Origin: Billgrantia ethanolica
Lineage (GTDB): Bacteria > Pseudomonadota > Gammaproteobacteria > Pseudomonadales > Halomonadaceae
Assembly (NCBI RefSeq): GCF_021404305.1
Contig: NZ_JABFTX010000001.1
Coordinates: 1,674,001 to 1,738,000, forward strand
Length of the DNA: 64,000 bases
Direction: 5' to 3'
The stretch's first letter is position 1. Each line of letters starts with the position of its first letter. The notes under the pieces are model-generated. The model saw nothing but the letters and a program-made list of their open reading frames with translations, was not told the origin of the DNA and made no database searches. Of this stretch, positions 1-6,222 are shown piece after piece. The position numbers were made by a program, and so were the translations under genes.

Positions 1-122
1 CCATCGTCGGGAAAGGATTGGACAAGCTCCTGCTGAGCGATGGCCAGCGGGCTCAGGGAGCGGTCGAAGAGAACGGCGCGCGAGCTGGTCGTGCCTTGAT
101 CGATGGAGAGTAGGTAGGACAT
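1..122 (-). CDS. glpK: glycerol kinase, N-terminal part (cut by window edge)
   Basis: Only the first 40 codons are present, read leftward off the window edge. The translation starts [20 protein letters not shown]; the DQGTTSSRA segment is the phosphate-1 loop of the FGGY sugar kinases and is characteristic of glycerol kinase, which phosphorylates glycerol to glycerol-3-phosphate in the cytoplasm. The ATG at 122 is the natural start because it places this loop about ten residues from the N-terminus, as in the family. Two GlpR-like half palindromes lie upstream. Another FGGY kinase cannot be fully excluded from so short a piece, but the wording of the loop favours GlpK. Confidence 0.88.
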   Translation of the reverse strand, partial: MSYLLSIDQGTTSSRAVLFDRSLSPLAIAQQELVQSFPDD

Positions 123-195
123 TAGCCTCGCCCGATTATTCTTGTGGGTCGAAGTTGAGGCCCTGGCTGATCGAAACGAAAACTAACCACTCGGT

Positions 196-245
196 CAAAT
201 GTTCTATTTCAATCAAAAAAAGCCTCAAATGTTCGTTTACGATAG
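196..245 (-). promoter_or_regulatory. candidate GlpR operator pair upstream of glpK
   Basis: Two copies of CAAATGTTC followed by a T/A-rich run start at 196 and 226, 30 bp apart. The second (AATGTTCGTTTACGATA) closely matches the left half and centre of the E. coli GlpR operator consensus (ATGTTCG-AT-rich-CGAACAT). The position 75-125 bp upstream of the glpK start fits repression by a DeoR-family GlpR. The regulator gene is not in the window; the assignment is by motif only. Confidence 0.45.
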
Positions 246-321
246 CGAGACTAGCTTAGCGATCATTAGAGAGCAACCATCATGTTCGTCAATATACCTA
301 GACCTTAGTCTATGAAATTCC

Positions 322-356
322 CCTTGCGATTTCCTTTGCGATTTCCTTTGCGAAAG
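322..356. repeat. 12-bp tandem repeat in the glpK upstream region
   Basis: The unit TTTGCGATTTCC occurs nearly three times head to tail. Downstream, TTTCGTTTT and AAACGAAAA (roughly 400-435) form an inverted pair that could be another operator. The whole 123-482 stretch carries no convincing gene; the short frames across it lack ribosome-binding sites and homologous-looking sequence. Confidence 0.6.
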
Positions 357-482
357 CGCTGCGAATAGCGGCTCAGGGCGTGCGAGCCCGAGCATATCGC
401 TTTCGTTTTCAATCTCACTATTCGCAAACGAAAATGGAGTCCAGTACGCAGGTGACTCCTGTCATGGAGCCCGGGAAGGACA

Positions 483-1061
483 TCACCCAAGCCGTCGCTG
501 CAGCCACAGCCAGGCGTAAATGCAGCCCGGCACCCACCCCAGCAGGGTCAATGCCAGGCTGTAGACGACTCGCTTCGCGCCACCCTGGGAGAGGCCCACC
601 GCCAAGGGTGGCAGCAGGATGGCAAGCGTCTTGAAGGCGAAGCGCAGCGCTGGAGGCATCGGCTCGGCCGGCGATGATGGCGCTACCGGCGAGAGGGGAA
701 GCGACGATGACGTTGCGCCTCGTTCAGCCTCCCGGCCCGGCCTGGTAGCACTGGCCGGAACGGTGTCGTTGGCGGGGGTATAGTGCTGCACCGCCTCATC
801 CGCCTCCCGCGCCCTCCGTTCGATCTCCAGGGCCCGCCGATGCGCCTCGTGGTCGATCTTCTGATCGATACTCTCCGACCCTTCCGCCAGCTCATCGTGA
901 TAGCGCTCCCAATCCTCCCAGTCGTGAGGAGTGCCCGCTCGAGGCTGGTGCCCACCGGCCTGGCGGGCACGCTCCCATGCCTTCTCTTCCAGCGTATTGG
1001 GACGCTCCTCGTCGCGACTGCCATCGAGGCCCTTTCGTGCCATGTACTCACGCGCGTCCAT
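483..1061 (-). CDS. membrane protein with C-terminal YqaE/Pmp3-like segment
   Basis: A 192-residue protein. Residues 1-95 are charged and hydrophilic, rich in Arg/Glu, and look like a cytoplasmic helical domain. A Pro/Ser linker follows, and the last 50 residues form two hydrophobic segments (FAFKTLAILLPPLAVGL and a final segment with LTLLGWVPGCIYAWLWL). The second segment resembles the LLGWIPG hallmark of the small YqaE/Pmp3 (UPF0057) stress-related membrane proteins. I chose the ATG at 1061 because GGGAGGAG precedes it; an in-frame start 39 bp upstream has no such site. Function is unknown; the fusion of a long hydrophilic N-terminus to a Pmp3-like tail is uncommon. Confidence 0.7.
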   Translation of the reverse strand: MDAREYMARKGLDGSRDEERPNTLEEKAWERARQAGGHQPRAGTPHDWEDWERYHDELAEGSESIDQKIDHEAHRRALEIERRAREADEAVQHYTPANDTVPASATRPGREAERGATSSSLPLSPVAPSSPAEPMPPALRFAFKTLAILLPPLAVGLSQGGAKRVVYSLALTLLGWVPGCIYAWLWLQRRLG

Positions 1062-1281
1062 CTGCTCCTCCCTCACTACGGTAGCGGTGTGCCAGCCCAT
1101 CTCTCAAACTAGGCTCTGCCTGAAAAAGTGCCTAGCTCATGCAACGTTGGATTCCCCTGTACCCGCGCATGTTCCGGCGCCTGGGACCACCGCTCCCGTG
1201 CGCCCACGACAGCGTTGGCCAGGTGTTGAAGACACTGTTTAAGCCCGAAGCGATTCAGCTATGCTGAAAGTGTCCGAAAAA

Positions 1282-1359
1282 GGAAACGCTGAACAAATCG
1301 TCGAGCGAGATGAAGCACAACGCAGGATTCGCTCGCACAGGCGTTCGTGCAGTGTTTCC
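1282..1359. mobile_element. short copy of a dispersed MITE-like palindromic repeat
   Basis: This 78-bp block begins GGAAACGCTGAACAAAT and ends with the near complement (GTGCAGTGTTTCC); 13 of 17 end bases pair. Both ends and the adjoining CGAGCGAGATGAAG and ATTCGCTCGC parts recur in a longer copy at 24417-24624, so this looks like an internally deleted copy of the same element. It lies directly ahead of the CBS-domain gene and may carry or disturb its promoter. The rest of 1062-1281 shows no gene. Confidence 0.7.
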
Positions 1360-1385
1360 AAAGCGCTCGAACAAGGAGATGCGCC

Positions 1386-1793
1386 ATGCAAAACAGGGCC
1401 CCTACCATCGTTCGCGAGATCATGTCCCGGGATTGCTACCGGGTCACGGCCAACACCTCGATCACGACTCTGGCCGAAGGCCTGGCCCTACATCGCCTGC
1501 CAGGCGTGCCGGTCGTCGATGACAACGACCAGCTGATCGGCTTCATTTCCGAACAGGACGTGCTGGGCAAGCTGCTGCAGAGCGCCTATCTCAACGACGA
1601 AGCGCCACTGGTCAAGGAACTGATGCGCAACGAAGTGCTGTCCGTCTCGCCCACCAAGAGCATCACCGATCTGGCGCAGGAGATGCTGGGGCAGAAGCCC
1701 AAGGTCTACCCGGTAACTGAGCAGGGCCGCCTGTGCGGCATCGTGACTCGCCGCGATGTGCTGACCGCCATCCTGCGCATGCGCCATACTTGA
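1386..1793 (+). CDS. tandem CBS-domain protein
   Basis: A 135-residue cytoplasmic protein made almost entirely of two CBS repeats, roughly residues 8-65 and 73-133. The first holds LPGVPVVDDNDQLIGFISEQDV, the second VYPVTEQGRLCGIVTRRDVL; both show the usual hydrophobic-DxxGxxxGIVTxxDl pattern. Such stand-alone CBS pairs bind adenine nucleotides and act as energy or redox sensors, but the partner is not known. The ATG at 1386 follows AAGGAGA; a longer in-frame start at 1347 would begin inside the upstream repeat and is rejected. The gene is monocistronic and followed by a terminator hairpin. Confidence 0.9.
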   Translation: MQNRAPTIVREIMSRDCYRVTANTSITTLAEGLALHRLPGVPVVDDNDQLIGFISEQDVLGKLLQSAYLNDEAPLVKELMRNEVLSVSPTKSITDLAQEMLGQKPKVYPVTEQGRLCGIVTRRDVLTAILRMRHT

Positions 1794-1859
1794 ACCCGCC
1801 AGGCCCTGCCGAGCCAACGGCAGCCGGGCCTGACACGCTCACTGAGCGAAAGCAAAAGC

Positions 1860-1886
1860 AGCAGGCCCTACGACCGGGCCTGCTTT
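1860..1886 (+). terminator. rho-independent terminator of the CBS-domain gene
   Basis: AGCAGGCCC pairs with GGGCCTGCT across a seven-base loop and is followed by a short T run. It lies about 65 bp after the stop codon of the CBS-domain gene. Confidence 0.75.
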
Positions 1887-1920
1887 GACGTGTGCTCTCC
1901 TGCCACCCCATCGGCAGCAC

Positions 1921-1952
1921 AAAAAAAACCGCCCATGGGGTCATGGGCGGCA
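1921..1952 (-). terminator. strong minus-strand terminator
   Basis: Read on the minus strand, GCCGCCCATG pairs with CATGGGCGG around ACCC and is followed by eight T residues. It must end a transcript coming from the 1953-2243 region, where no convincing gene is visible. Confidence 0.75.
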
Positions 1953-2243
1953 AGATCGAAACTGCGAGCCAGAGCAACAGTGTTAGCGACTGCCATCGCG
2001 CTGTTGCCTGTATCAGATATGACAGCAGCAAGCAAAAAAGTTCGCCACTGTTCGATAATTTTTTTGTCCGTTTGTCACCGCGACCTCTGGCGCACGCCAC
2101 CAGGGCGCCCACCACGGCACCGCACCGACCATCACCGAACGAGCAAAATTCAGTAAAAACAGCAACATGAAAAACAAGCAGCAGCTAATCGGCGGGACGG
2201 CTTGCAATGCTCAAGCCCTTGGTTTTACTATCGAAATCCCTCT
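1953..2243 (-). other. intergenic stretch with a Trp-rich leader-like frame
   Basis: No normal gene is visible. On the minus strand an open frame from an ATG at 2132 to a stop at 2013 contains PWWAPWWRAP, four tryptophans within five residues spaced by AP, and is followed about 60 bp later by a strong terminator. This resembles a trp attenuator layout, but no biosynthetic gene follows on this strand and there is no good ribosome-binding site, so I do not call it a gene. Confidence 0.25.
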
Positions 2244-2317
2244 GCGGGTGTAGCTCAATGGTAGAGCAGAAGCTTCCCAAGCTTAAGACGAGGGTTCGAT
2301 TCCCTTCACCCGCTCCA
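2244..2317 (+). tRNA. glyU: tRNA-Gly(CCC)
   Basis: The 74-nt sequence folds as a tRNA: acceptor GCGGGTG/CACCCGC, D arm GCTC-AATGGTA-GAGC, anticodon loop TTCCCAA (anticodon CCC), T arm AGGGTTCGATTCCCT and an encoded CCA end. It is very close to E. coli glyU. The top pair of the anticodon stem is a G-A mismatch. The 3' end doubles as the attachment site of the downstream integrative element. Confidence 0.95.
2293..2317. other. attL (left attachment site, within tRNA-Gly)
   Basis: GGTTCGATTCCCTTCACC and the following CGCTCCA are repeated at 12024-12048 with two differences; the last 17 bases of the tRNA are identical. A tRNA 3' end is the classic target of P4-type integrases. Confidence 0.9.
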
Positions 2318-2330
2318 ATGCCCATTTCCC

Positions 2331-2490
2331 TGTATGCCTACCAGTGTTCCCGAACTAGCTTAGAATCCTCGATGATACCGGCACTTAAGCCGGTTTTTTT
2401 GTGCCCCAATGTGCCTGAATGACGACGTACAGCGCTTGTCACCGTGTATGCCCCTGTGTATGCTTCGAATAGGGACAAACTGAGGCATAC
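2331..2490. promoter_or_regulatory. TGTATGCC motifs at the left end and int promoter (integrase/AlpA arm-type sites)
   Basis: The motif TGTATGC(C) occurs at about 2331, 2445 and 2456, and in reverse as GGCATACA at about 2483, just ahead of the integrase start. The same motif is doubled at 4688-4703 and at 11963-11984 near the right end. This distribution fits arm-type binding sites of the integrase or of the AlpA/Vis-like factor. In P4, Int and Vis both bind near att and repress int; transfer of that role here is inference. Confidence 0.5.
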
Positions 2491-2494
2491 AAAT

Positions 2495-3793
2495 ATGAAG
2501 CGGACTGAGATAAAGAAGCATCCCCTTCAAGATGCCGTGCTGGCCTCGCTGGAACCTGAGAGCCAGGCATACCGAGTACGAGACACCCACGATAAGCCGT
2601 TGTATTTCCGAGTGAAACCAAACGGTACGAAGTCATGGGAGCTGCGTTACAAGAAGCCTGACGGCTCATGGAGCTGGTACGGCTTGGGCGGCTATCCGGA
2701 CCTGACCGGCAAGGCTGCGAGGGCGAAGGCAGACGAAGCGCTCGAACTGGCACGCGAAGGCATCGACCTGGTGAAGCATCGCCGGGAACAGCGGGAAGCC
2801 GAGGATGTAGCCAAGCTCAATACCTTCCGCCGTGCCGCCGAATACTGGTATCAGCGCAAGGTTGAAGCCGGTCGAGCCGAGAAGACGCTGAAGGGAATGC
2901 GCTATGCCCTCGATAACGACATGCTCCCTGCCATTGGCGACCGCCAGCTCGATACCCTGACCCATGGTGACTGTGCCACCCTGCAAGAGAGCATCGAAGC
3001 CAGGGGAGCCCACAACACAGCCGAGAAGGTGCGCGTCTGGCTGCGTGACATCTTCGGCGTGGCCATGGCCAAAGGCTGGTGCCAGCACAACCCCGCCACG
3101 GAAATGCACCGTGTAGCCGCTGAGGCCCCGAAGGAACAGCAGTACCCCCATCTATACGAGTCGGAGCTACCGGCCTTCCTGGGGGCTCTACGGCGCTCTA
3201 GGAGCCGCCTTATCGTATCCACCGCCACATGGATGACGCTCTACACCGCTTCACGCCCTGGCATGGTGCGTATGGCCGAATGGACAGAACTCGACCTAGA
3301 CAACGCCCTATGGTCAGTGCCTGCCGAGAAGATGAAGATGGGACGCCCTCACCTGGTCCCCCTGCCCCGCCAGGTTGTCGAGATGTTGCGCGACCTCAAG
3401 CGCGTATCGGGACGCAGCAAGTGGGTATTCCCCAGCAGCGGGCCGAAGACGCCCTATATCAGCGATGCCACCATCAACAAGTGCATTGCCTTAGTCGGCT
3501 ATAAAGGACGCCTGACCGGCCACGGATCGCGCCACACGTTCAAGACGCTCGTATCTGAACATGGCTGGCCCGACAAATGGTCGGAGCGCCACCTGGCCCA
3601 CCTGAAGAAAGGCGAGGAGAAGACCTACAACAAGTCGGAGTACCTGGCCCCGCGTCGTCTCATGGTGCAGTGGTACGCCGACTATCTCGACGCCCTGGAA
3701 GCCGGATTGACCAAGGAGCAGAAGGTCGACTTTGCCAAGCGGGTACGCCAGGCACAGGAAACCAATGTTGTTGAGCTGGTGAGGCGAGCATGA
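2495..3793 (+). CDS. int: P4-type tyrosine integrase
   Basis: A 432-residue site-specific recombinase. The N-terminal 100 residues form the arm-binding DUF4102-like domain (SWELRYKKPDGSWSWYGLGG), residues 105-205 the core-binding SAM-like domain, and residues 220-400 the catalytic domain. Visible catalytic positions are R254 (TASRPGM), K281 (KMKMGRPH), H343/R346 (GHGSRHTF), H368 (LAHLKKG) and the nucleophile Y378 in KTYNKSEYL, the wording typical of P4 integrases. The ATG at 2495 is preferred over one at 2444 because the 17 extra codons would be the TGTATGCC motif region. It lies next to attL, as expected, and ends in an ATGA overlap with the next gene. Confidence 0.95.
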   Translation: MKRTEIKKHPLQDAVLASLEPESQAYRVRDTHDKPLYFRVKPNGTKSWELRYKKPDGSWSWYGLGGYPDLTGKAARAKADEALELAREGIDLVKHRREQREAEDVAKLNTFRRAAEYWYQRKVEAGRAEKTLKGMRYALDNDMLPAIGDRQLDTLTHGDCATLQESIEARGAHNTAEKVRVWLRDIFGVAMAKGWCQHNPATEMHRVAAEAPKEQQYPHLYESELPAFLGALRRSRSRLIVSTATWMTLYTASRPGMVRMAEWTELDLDNALWSVPAEKMKMGRPHLVPLPRQVVEMLRDLKRVSGRSKWVFPSSGPKTPYISDATINKCIALVGYKGRLTGHGSRHTFKTLVSEHGWPDKWSERHLAHLKKGEEKTYNKSEYLAPRRLMVQWYADYLDALEAGLTKEQKVDFAKRVRQAQETNVVELVRRA

Positions 3794-4347
3794 AAAGAAT
3801 TGAATTCGACCCGTATCAGTGGGCAAGAGAAGGATATTGCGAAGATCCGCATCAAAACCCTGGTGAGCTTATCAGGTCATGCGTTTCTCAAGTCGAGCAA
3901 CTGCGCTTGGAAAACCCAAGGAACCGAGAGATAGCCCAGCGAGCCGTTGACTTTGCAAATTTGGTAGCAGGCATCGTTGATACTTGGCCAGGGAGTGACG
4001 ATGAGGAGCAAAATGAGAAGGTGCGGAAAACAATTGTCGGCGCTTACCTAATGGGCTTGGAAGCCGCATCCCTTGCCGTTGACACCCGCACCATGGGAAC
4101 CAGCGTTGAAGAGGCAATTGAGAAACTGAAAAAGGAGGGGCTGCGCGCAGCAGCAAAGGCGGCAGCGGATGCACGACACAACAAGCCCGGTGGAAGTCGA
4201 GAGTTAAAGGAAAAAATTCGCGCCATATGGGCTACAGGAAAATACAGCTCCCGTGACATATGTGCTGAAGAAGAATGGGCGGCCTTAGGCTACAAATCTT
4301 TTGCCGCAGCGAGAAAGGCTTTACGCAACACCAAAGACCCGACCTAG
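3790..4347 (+). CDS. hypothetical satellite protein
   Basis: A 185-residue soluble protein whose start codon overlaps the integrase stop (ATGA), so it is translationally coupled. It is helical and charged; residues 60-110 contain a mixed segment (AVDFANLVAGIVDTW, KTIVGAYLMGLEAASLAV), residues 115-140 are Lys/Ala-rich, and the C-terminal 40 residues (SSRDICAEEEWAALGYKSFAAARKAL) read like a small helix-turn-helix. Similar small frames sit behind integrases in many P4-like islands. I do not recognise a function. Base use is less GC-rich than in the chromosome around the element. Confidence 0.75.
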   Translation: MKRIEFDPYQWAREGYCEDPHQNPGELIRSCVSQVEQLRLENPRNREIAQRAVDFANLVAGIVDTWPGSDDEEQNEKVRKTIVGAYLMGLEAASLAVDTRTMGTSVEEAIEKLKKEGLRAAAKAAADARHNKPGGSRELKEKIRAIWATGKYSSRDICAEEEWAALGYKSFAAARKALRNTKDPT

Positions 4348-4444
4348 CCTGTACGCGCAGAGGACAGCCGCTGCGCGCAATGCGTATTCTGGCCAGTGCC
4401 AGCCTATGAAAAATTGAGAGCGTAACTCATATGGAGGCGTTCTC

Positions 4445-4669
4445 ATGAATCTTGAAGCACTGCCCTTAGACAATCAGCTCATCACCCAGCAGAACCTTTG
4501 CCGCTCGCTCGACATGACACGGAGCGGCATCGCCAAGCTGAGGTTGAATGACCCCACCTTTCCCCGCCCCATCAAGTTCAGCGACAGCAAGCAGGCGACC
4601 TGCTATTTCTCCGTTGCTGAAGTACAGGAATGGATAGAGTCCAAGCTGGCCGAGCGAGGTACAGCCTAA
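4445..4669 (+). CDS. alpA: AlpA/Vis-family transcriptional regulator and excisionase candidate
   Basis: A 74-residue protein with the winged MerR-like fold of the AlpA family: TQQNLCRSLDMTRSGIAKLRLNDPTFPRPIKF followed by a short strand and EVQEWIESKL. The SGIAKLRLNDPTFPRPI stretch is the family hallmark. AlpA/Vis proteins of P4-like elements act as excisionases and promoter repressors. GGAGG lies eight bases ahead of the ATG. It stands between integrase and immunity region, as in P4 relatives, and its stop codon overlaps the next start (TAATG). The repeated TGTATGCC motif may be its binding site. Confidence 0.9.
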   Translation: MNLEALPLDNQLITQQNLCRSLDMTRSGIAKLRLNDPTFPRPIKFSDSKQATCYFSVAEVQEWIESKLAERGTA

Positions 4670-5109
4670 TGGTCTTGACACGTTCTTGTATGCCTGAGTA
4701 TGCTCAAGGTGCTGCTGCAAATTCAGTAGCCGACCTTGGCCGGTCGAGAGAAACTTGGCGCACAAGCGCCCCTACCATGTCAGGCGCTTTTTTCATGCCT
4801 GCCATGCGCTATGGCGGCTGTGCGTGGGACACCTTCGGGTGTGCCGGGTTCCAAGTTTCCCGGTCGGCCAACCCGCGTACAGTCGCCCCCATCCGCTGCT
4901 TGGCCGCAGCCGGGGACGGCTCCAAACTTGGAGACCTACCCATGGCATCATTCCGCCTATTCCCTACCCGCAAAGTGTCCGAACGCGCCGCTGCTCATCG
5001 AGCAATGGCTAAGGCCGCTCTCTTCTCCGATTCAAGCGCTGCCGTCCGGCTTAAGCGCTACAACTCCCACATGGCTAAGGCCCGCCGCCTCGAAGGAGGT
5101 GCAGCATGA
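4669..5109 (+). CDS. Ash/Icd-like protein overlying the immunity RNA
   Basis: A 146-residue frame whose ATG overlaps the alpA stop (TAATG). Residues 45-85 (AFFMPAMRYGGCAWDTFGCAG, FQVSRSANPR) resemble the Ash-family and host-cell-division-inhibitor Icd-like frames of P4-type satellites. The DNA under this segment is the candidate CI-RNA, so much of the conservation may reflect RNA rather than protein. An internal terminator at 4764-4793 would stop most transcripts before the frame is completed. The C-terminal 60 residues (FRLFPTRKVSERAAAHRAMAKAAL onward) are basic and helical. Whether full-length protein is made is uncertain. Confidence 0.55.
   Translation: MVLTRSCMPEYAQGAAANSVADLGRSRETWRTSAPTMSGAFFMPAMRYGGCAWDTFGCAGFQVSRSANPRTVAPIRCLAAAGDGSKLGDLPMASFRLFPTRKVSERAAAHRAMAKAALFSDSSAAVRLKRYNSHMAKARRLEGGAA
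4675..4704 (+). promoter_or_regulatory. PLE-like early promoter of the satellite
   Basis: A perfect TTGACA (4675-4680) is followed after 18 bp by TATGCT (4699-4704). The spacer and -10 overlap two TGTATGC motifs, the same motif as at the att ends, which would let the AlpA/Vis-like protein block it. It lies just upstream of the CI-RNA-like region, in the position of P4's PLE promoter. Confidence 0.55.
4736..4931 (+). ncRNA. P4-type CI-RNA immunity region (seqA-seqB-seqC arrangement)
   Basis: Three related blocks are visible. seqA (4736-4758) reads TTGGCCG, 8 bases, AAACTTGG. seqC (4900-4931) reads TTGGCCG, 17 bases, AAACTTGG. Between them seqB (4851-4871) reads CCAAGTTTC then CCGGTCGGCCAA and is complementary to both. 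This is the layout of phage P4 immunity, where a short CI RNA carrying seqB pairs with seqA or seqC in the leader and causes early termination. A stable hairpin (ACACC-TTCG-GGTGT, about 4840-4853) precedes seqB. The mature RNA would lie roughly in 4795-4895; its ends cannot be set from sequence. Confidence 0.65.
4764..4793 (+). terminator. terminator inside the immunity leader
   Basis: AAGCGCC pairs with GGCGCTT across a 12-base loop and is followed by a T run. An alternative hairpin, GGCGC-ACAA-GCGCC, uses the same left arm, so the terminator can be switched. It lies between seqA and seqB, as expected for control by premature termination. Confidence 0.7.
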
Positions 5110-5363
5110 AATTCACCGATACCGACCGCTACCAACTGTCTCGTGCCTGCCTGGGCGGCTGTGCTGACGAGATGGCGAAAAGCTCCCATGCCATGAGCGC
5201 CATTATCCGGCTACTCCAGCTCGACCTGAATGGAGAAATCGAGCTGAACGACTTCCACCGGGAGGGACTGCTGAACGCTCTCGACCAAATGACCGCTGGT
5301 CTGAGCCGCCGCGCCTCATTCGCCGAGTCCCAACTGGATAAGGAGTTCGAGAATGACGATTGA
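5106..5363 (+). CDS. small hypothetical satellite protein
   Basis: 85 residues; the start overlaps the preceding stop (ATGA). Acidic, helical and without a membrane segment (SAIIRLLQLDLNGEIELNDFHREGLLNALDQMTAGL). The composition resembles small phage early-region proteins with a helix-turn-helix-like or dimerisation role, but I recognise no family. It ends inside the next gene. Confidence 0.65.
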   Translation: MKFTDTDRYQLSRACLGGCADEMAKSSHAMSAIIRLLQLDLNGEIELNDFHREGLLNALDQMTAGLSRRASFAESQLDKEFENDD

Positions 5364-5532
5364 TTCAGATGCCCTTTATCTCGACCTCGATACCGGCAAG
5401 GCCAGGGTACGCAAGGGAGCCGTCTGGATTCCCGTCGAGCGTCTGCTGGCTGACTCCGAGGCAAGCGAGGAGCTGAAGCGCCAGGTTCGTGAGGCGCTGC
5501 GCCTGTGTGGGCTGGGAGGTGCGAATGACTGA
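5353..5532 (+). CDS. 59-residue hypothetical satellite protein
   Basis: A short frame starting with ATG at 5353, overlapping the previous gene by 11 bp and the next by 8 bp, with GGAG upstream inside the preceding gene. It reads MTIDSDALYLDLDTGKARV, then RKGAVWIPVERLLADSEASE and a helical tail ending CGLGGAND. The beta-rich first half with a VWIPVERLL segment looks folded. Tight overlaps on both sides make it a likely real member of the early operon. Function unknown. Confidence 0.6.
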   Translation: MTIDSDALYLDLDTGKARVRKGAVWIPVERLLADSEASEELKRQVREALRLCGLGGAND

Positions 5533-5719
5533 CCTCGACCGTGAGCAAATCGGCAGCATTTCGACCGCCCTGGCTCGTATCTGTGACGCCATGGAGCGCG
5601 AATGCTCGGAAGGTCGGCACATCGACCTCGCCACCACTCGCCAGCACATCAAGCAGCTACGCCTAGCGTCCCGGCTGCTGTGGTTGCTTCGGGAGGAGAA
5701 GCCATGCAAGCACAAATGA
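5525..5719 (+). CDS. 64-residue hypothetical satellite protein
   Basis: A helical protein (TDLDREQIGSISTALARICD, then LATTRQHIKQLRLASRLLWL) ending in a basic tail. Its start lies within the end of the preceding frame and its own end overlaps the next start at 5704. No membrane segment or known motif. Its position in a run of overlapping genes supports translation. Confidence 0.6.
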   Translation: MTDLDREQIGSISTALARICDAMERECSEGRHIDLATTRQHIKQLRLASRLLWLLREEKPCKHK

Positions 5720-6222
5720 AAACGCCTGACCTTGGGGGAGGCCAGGCGCAAAGGAATACAGGGATAACCCATCATACCGCCGATGTTAATGGACTGCTAG
5801 CCCGCCTCGATAAGGTGAAGCGGACAGGACAAGGCCGATGGGTTGCCTGCTGCCCTGCCCACCAAGACAAGCACCCTTCGCTGTCTGTTCGTGAGACTGA
5901 CGATGGCACTGTCTTGGTGAAGTGCTGGGCTGGCTGTGGCGCTGCTGATGTGGTGGCTGCCGTTGGCCTGAGCCTGGCTGACCTGTTCCCCAATCGACCT
6001 GATGACCATCACCGGAAGCCCCTTTCAAAGGGGCAACGGTGGATACCCCGAGACGTGCTCGGTTGTGTCGCCAGAGAGGCCCTAATCGCCCTTCTGGCAG
6101 CCGAGCAAGTCAGCAAAGGGGTAGCCCTGCATGAGGACGATATTCAACGCCTGGCGGTCGCTGCTGGCCGCCTTCGCGCTGCTGCTGAGGGAGTAGGTTA
6201 TGAGTTCAAACTTAGCCGTTGA
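5704..6222 (+). CDS. primase-type CHC2 zinc-finger protein
   Basis: 172 residues. Residues 26-95 form a CHC2 zinc-ribbon of DNA primases: VACCPAHQDKHPSLSV, then VLVKCWAGCGAADVVAAVGL, with C50, H53, C74 and C78 as zinc ligands. The catalytic Toprim domain of a full primase is absent; the rest is helical. In P4-like islands this half often sits next to a helicase-like DUF3631 protein, and together they serve the role that the P4 alpha protein fulfils alone. GGGAGGAG precedes the ATG. The gene overlaps the following one by 23 bp, indicating translational coupling. Confidence 0.8.
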   Translation: MQAQMKTPDLGGGQAQRNTGITHHTADVNGLLARLDKVKRTGQGRWVACCPAHQDKHPSLSVRETDDGTVLVKCWAGCGAADVVAAVGLSLADLFPNRPDDHHRKPLSKGQRWIPRDVLGCVAREALIALLAAEQVSKGVALHEDDIQRLAVAAGRLRAAAEGVGYEFKLSR

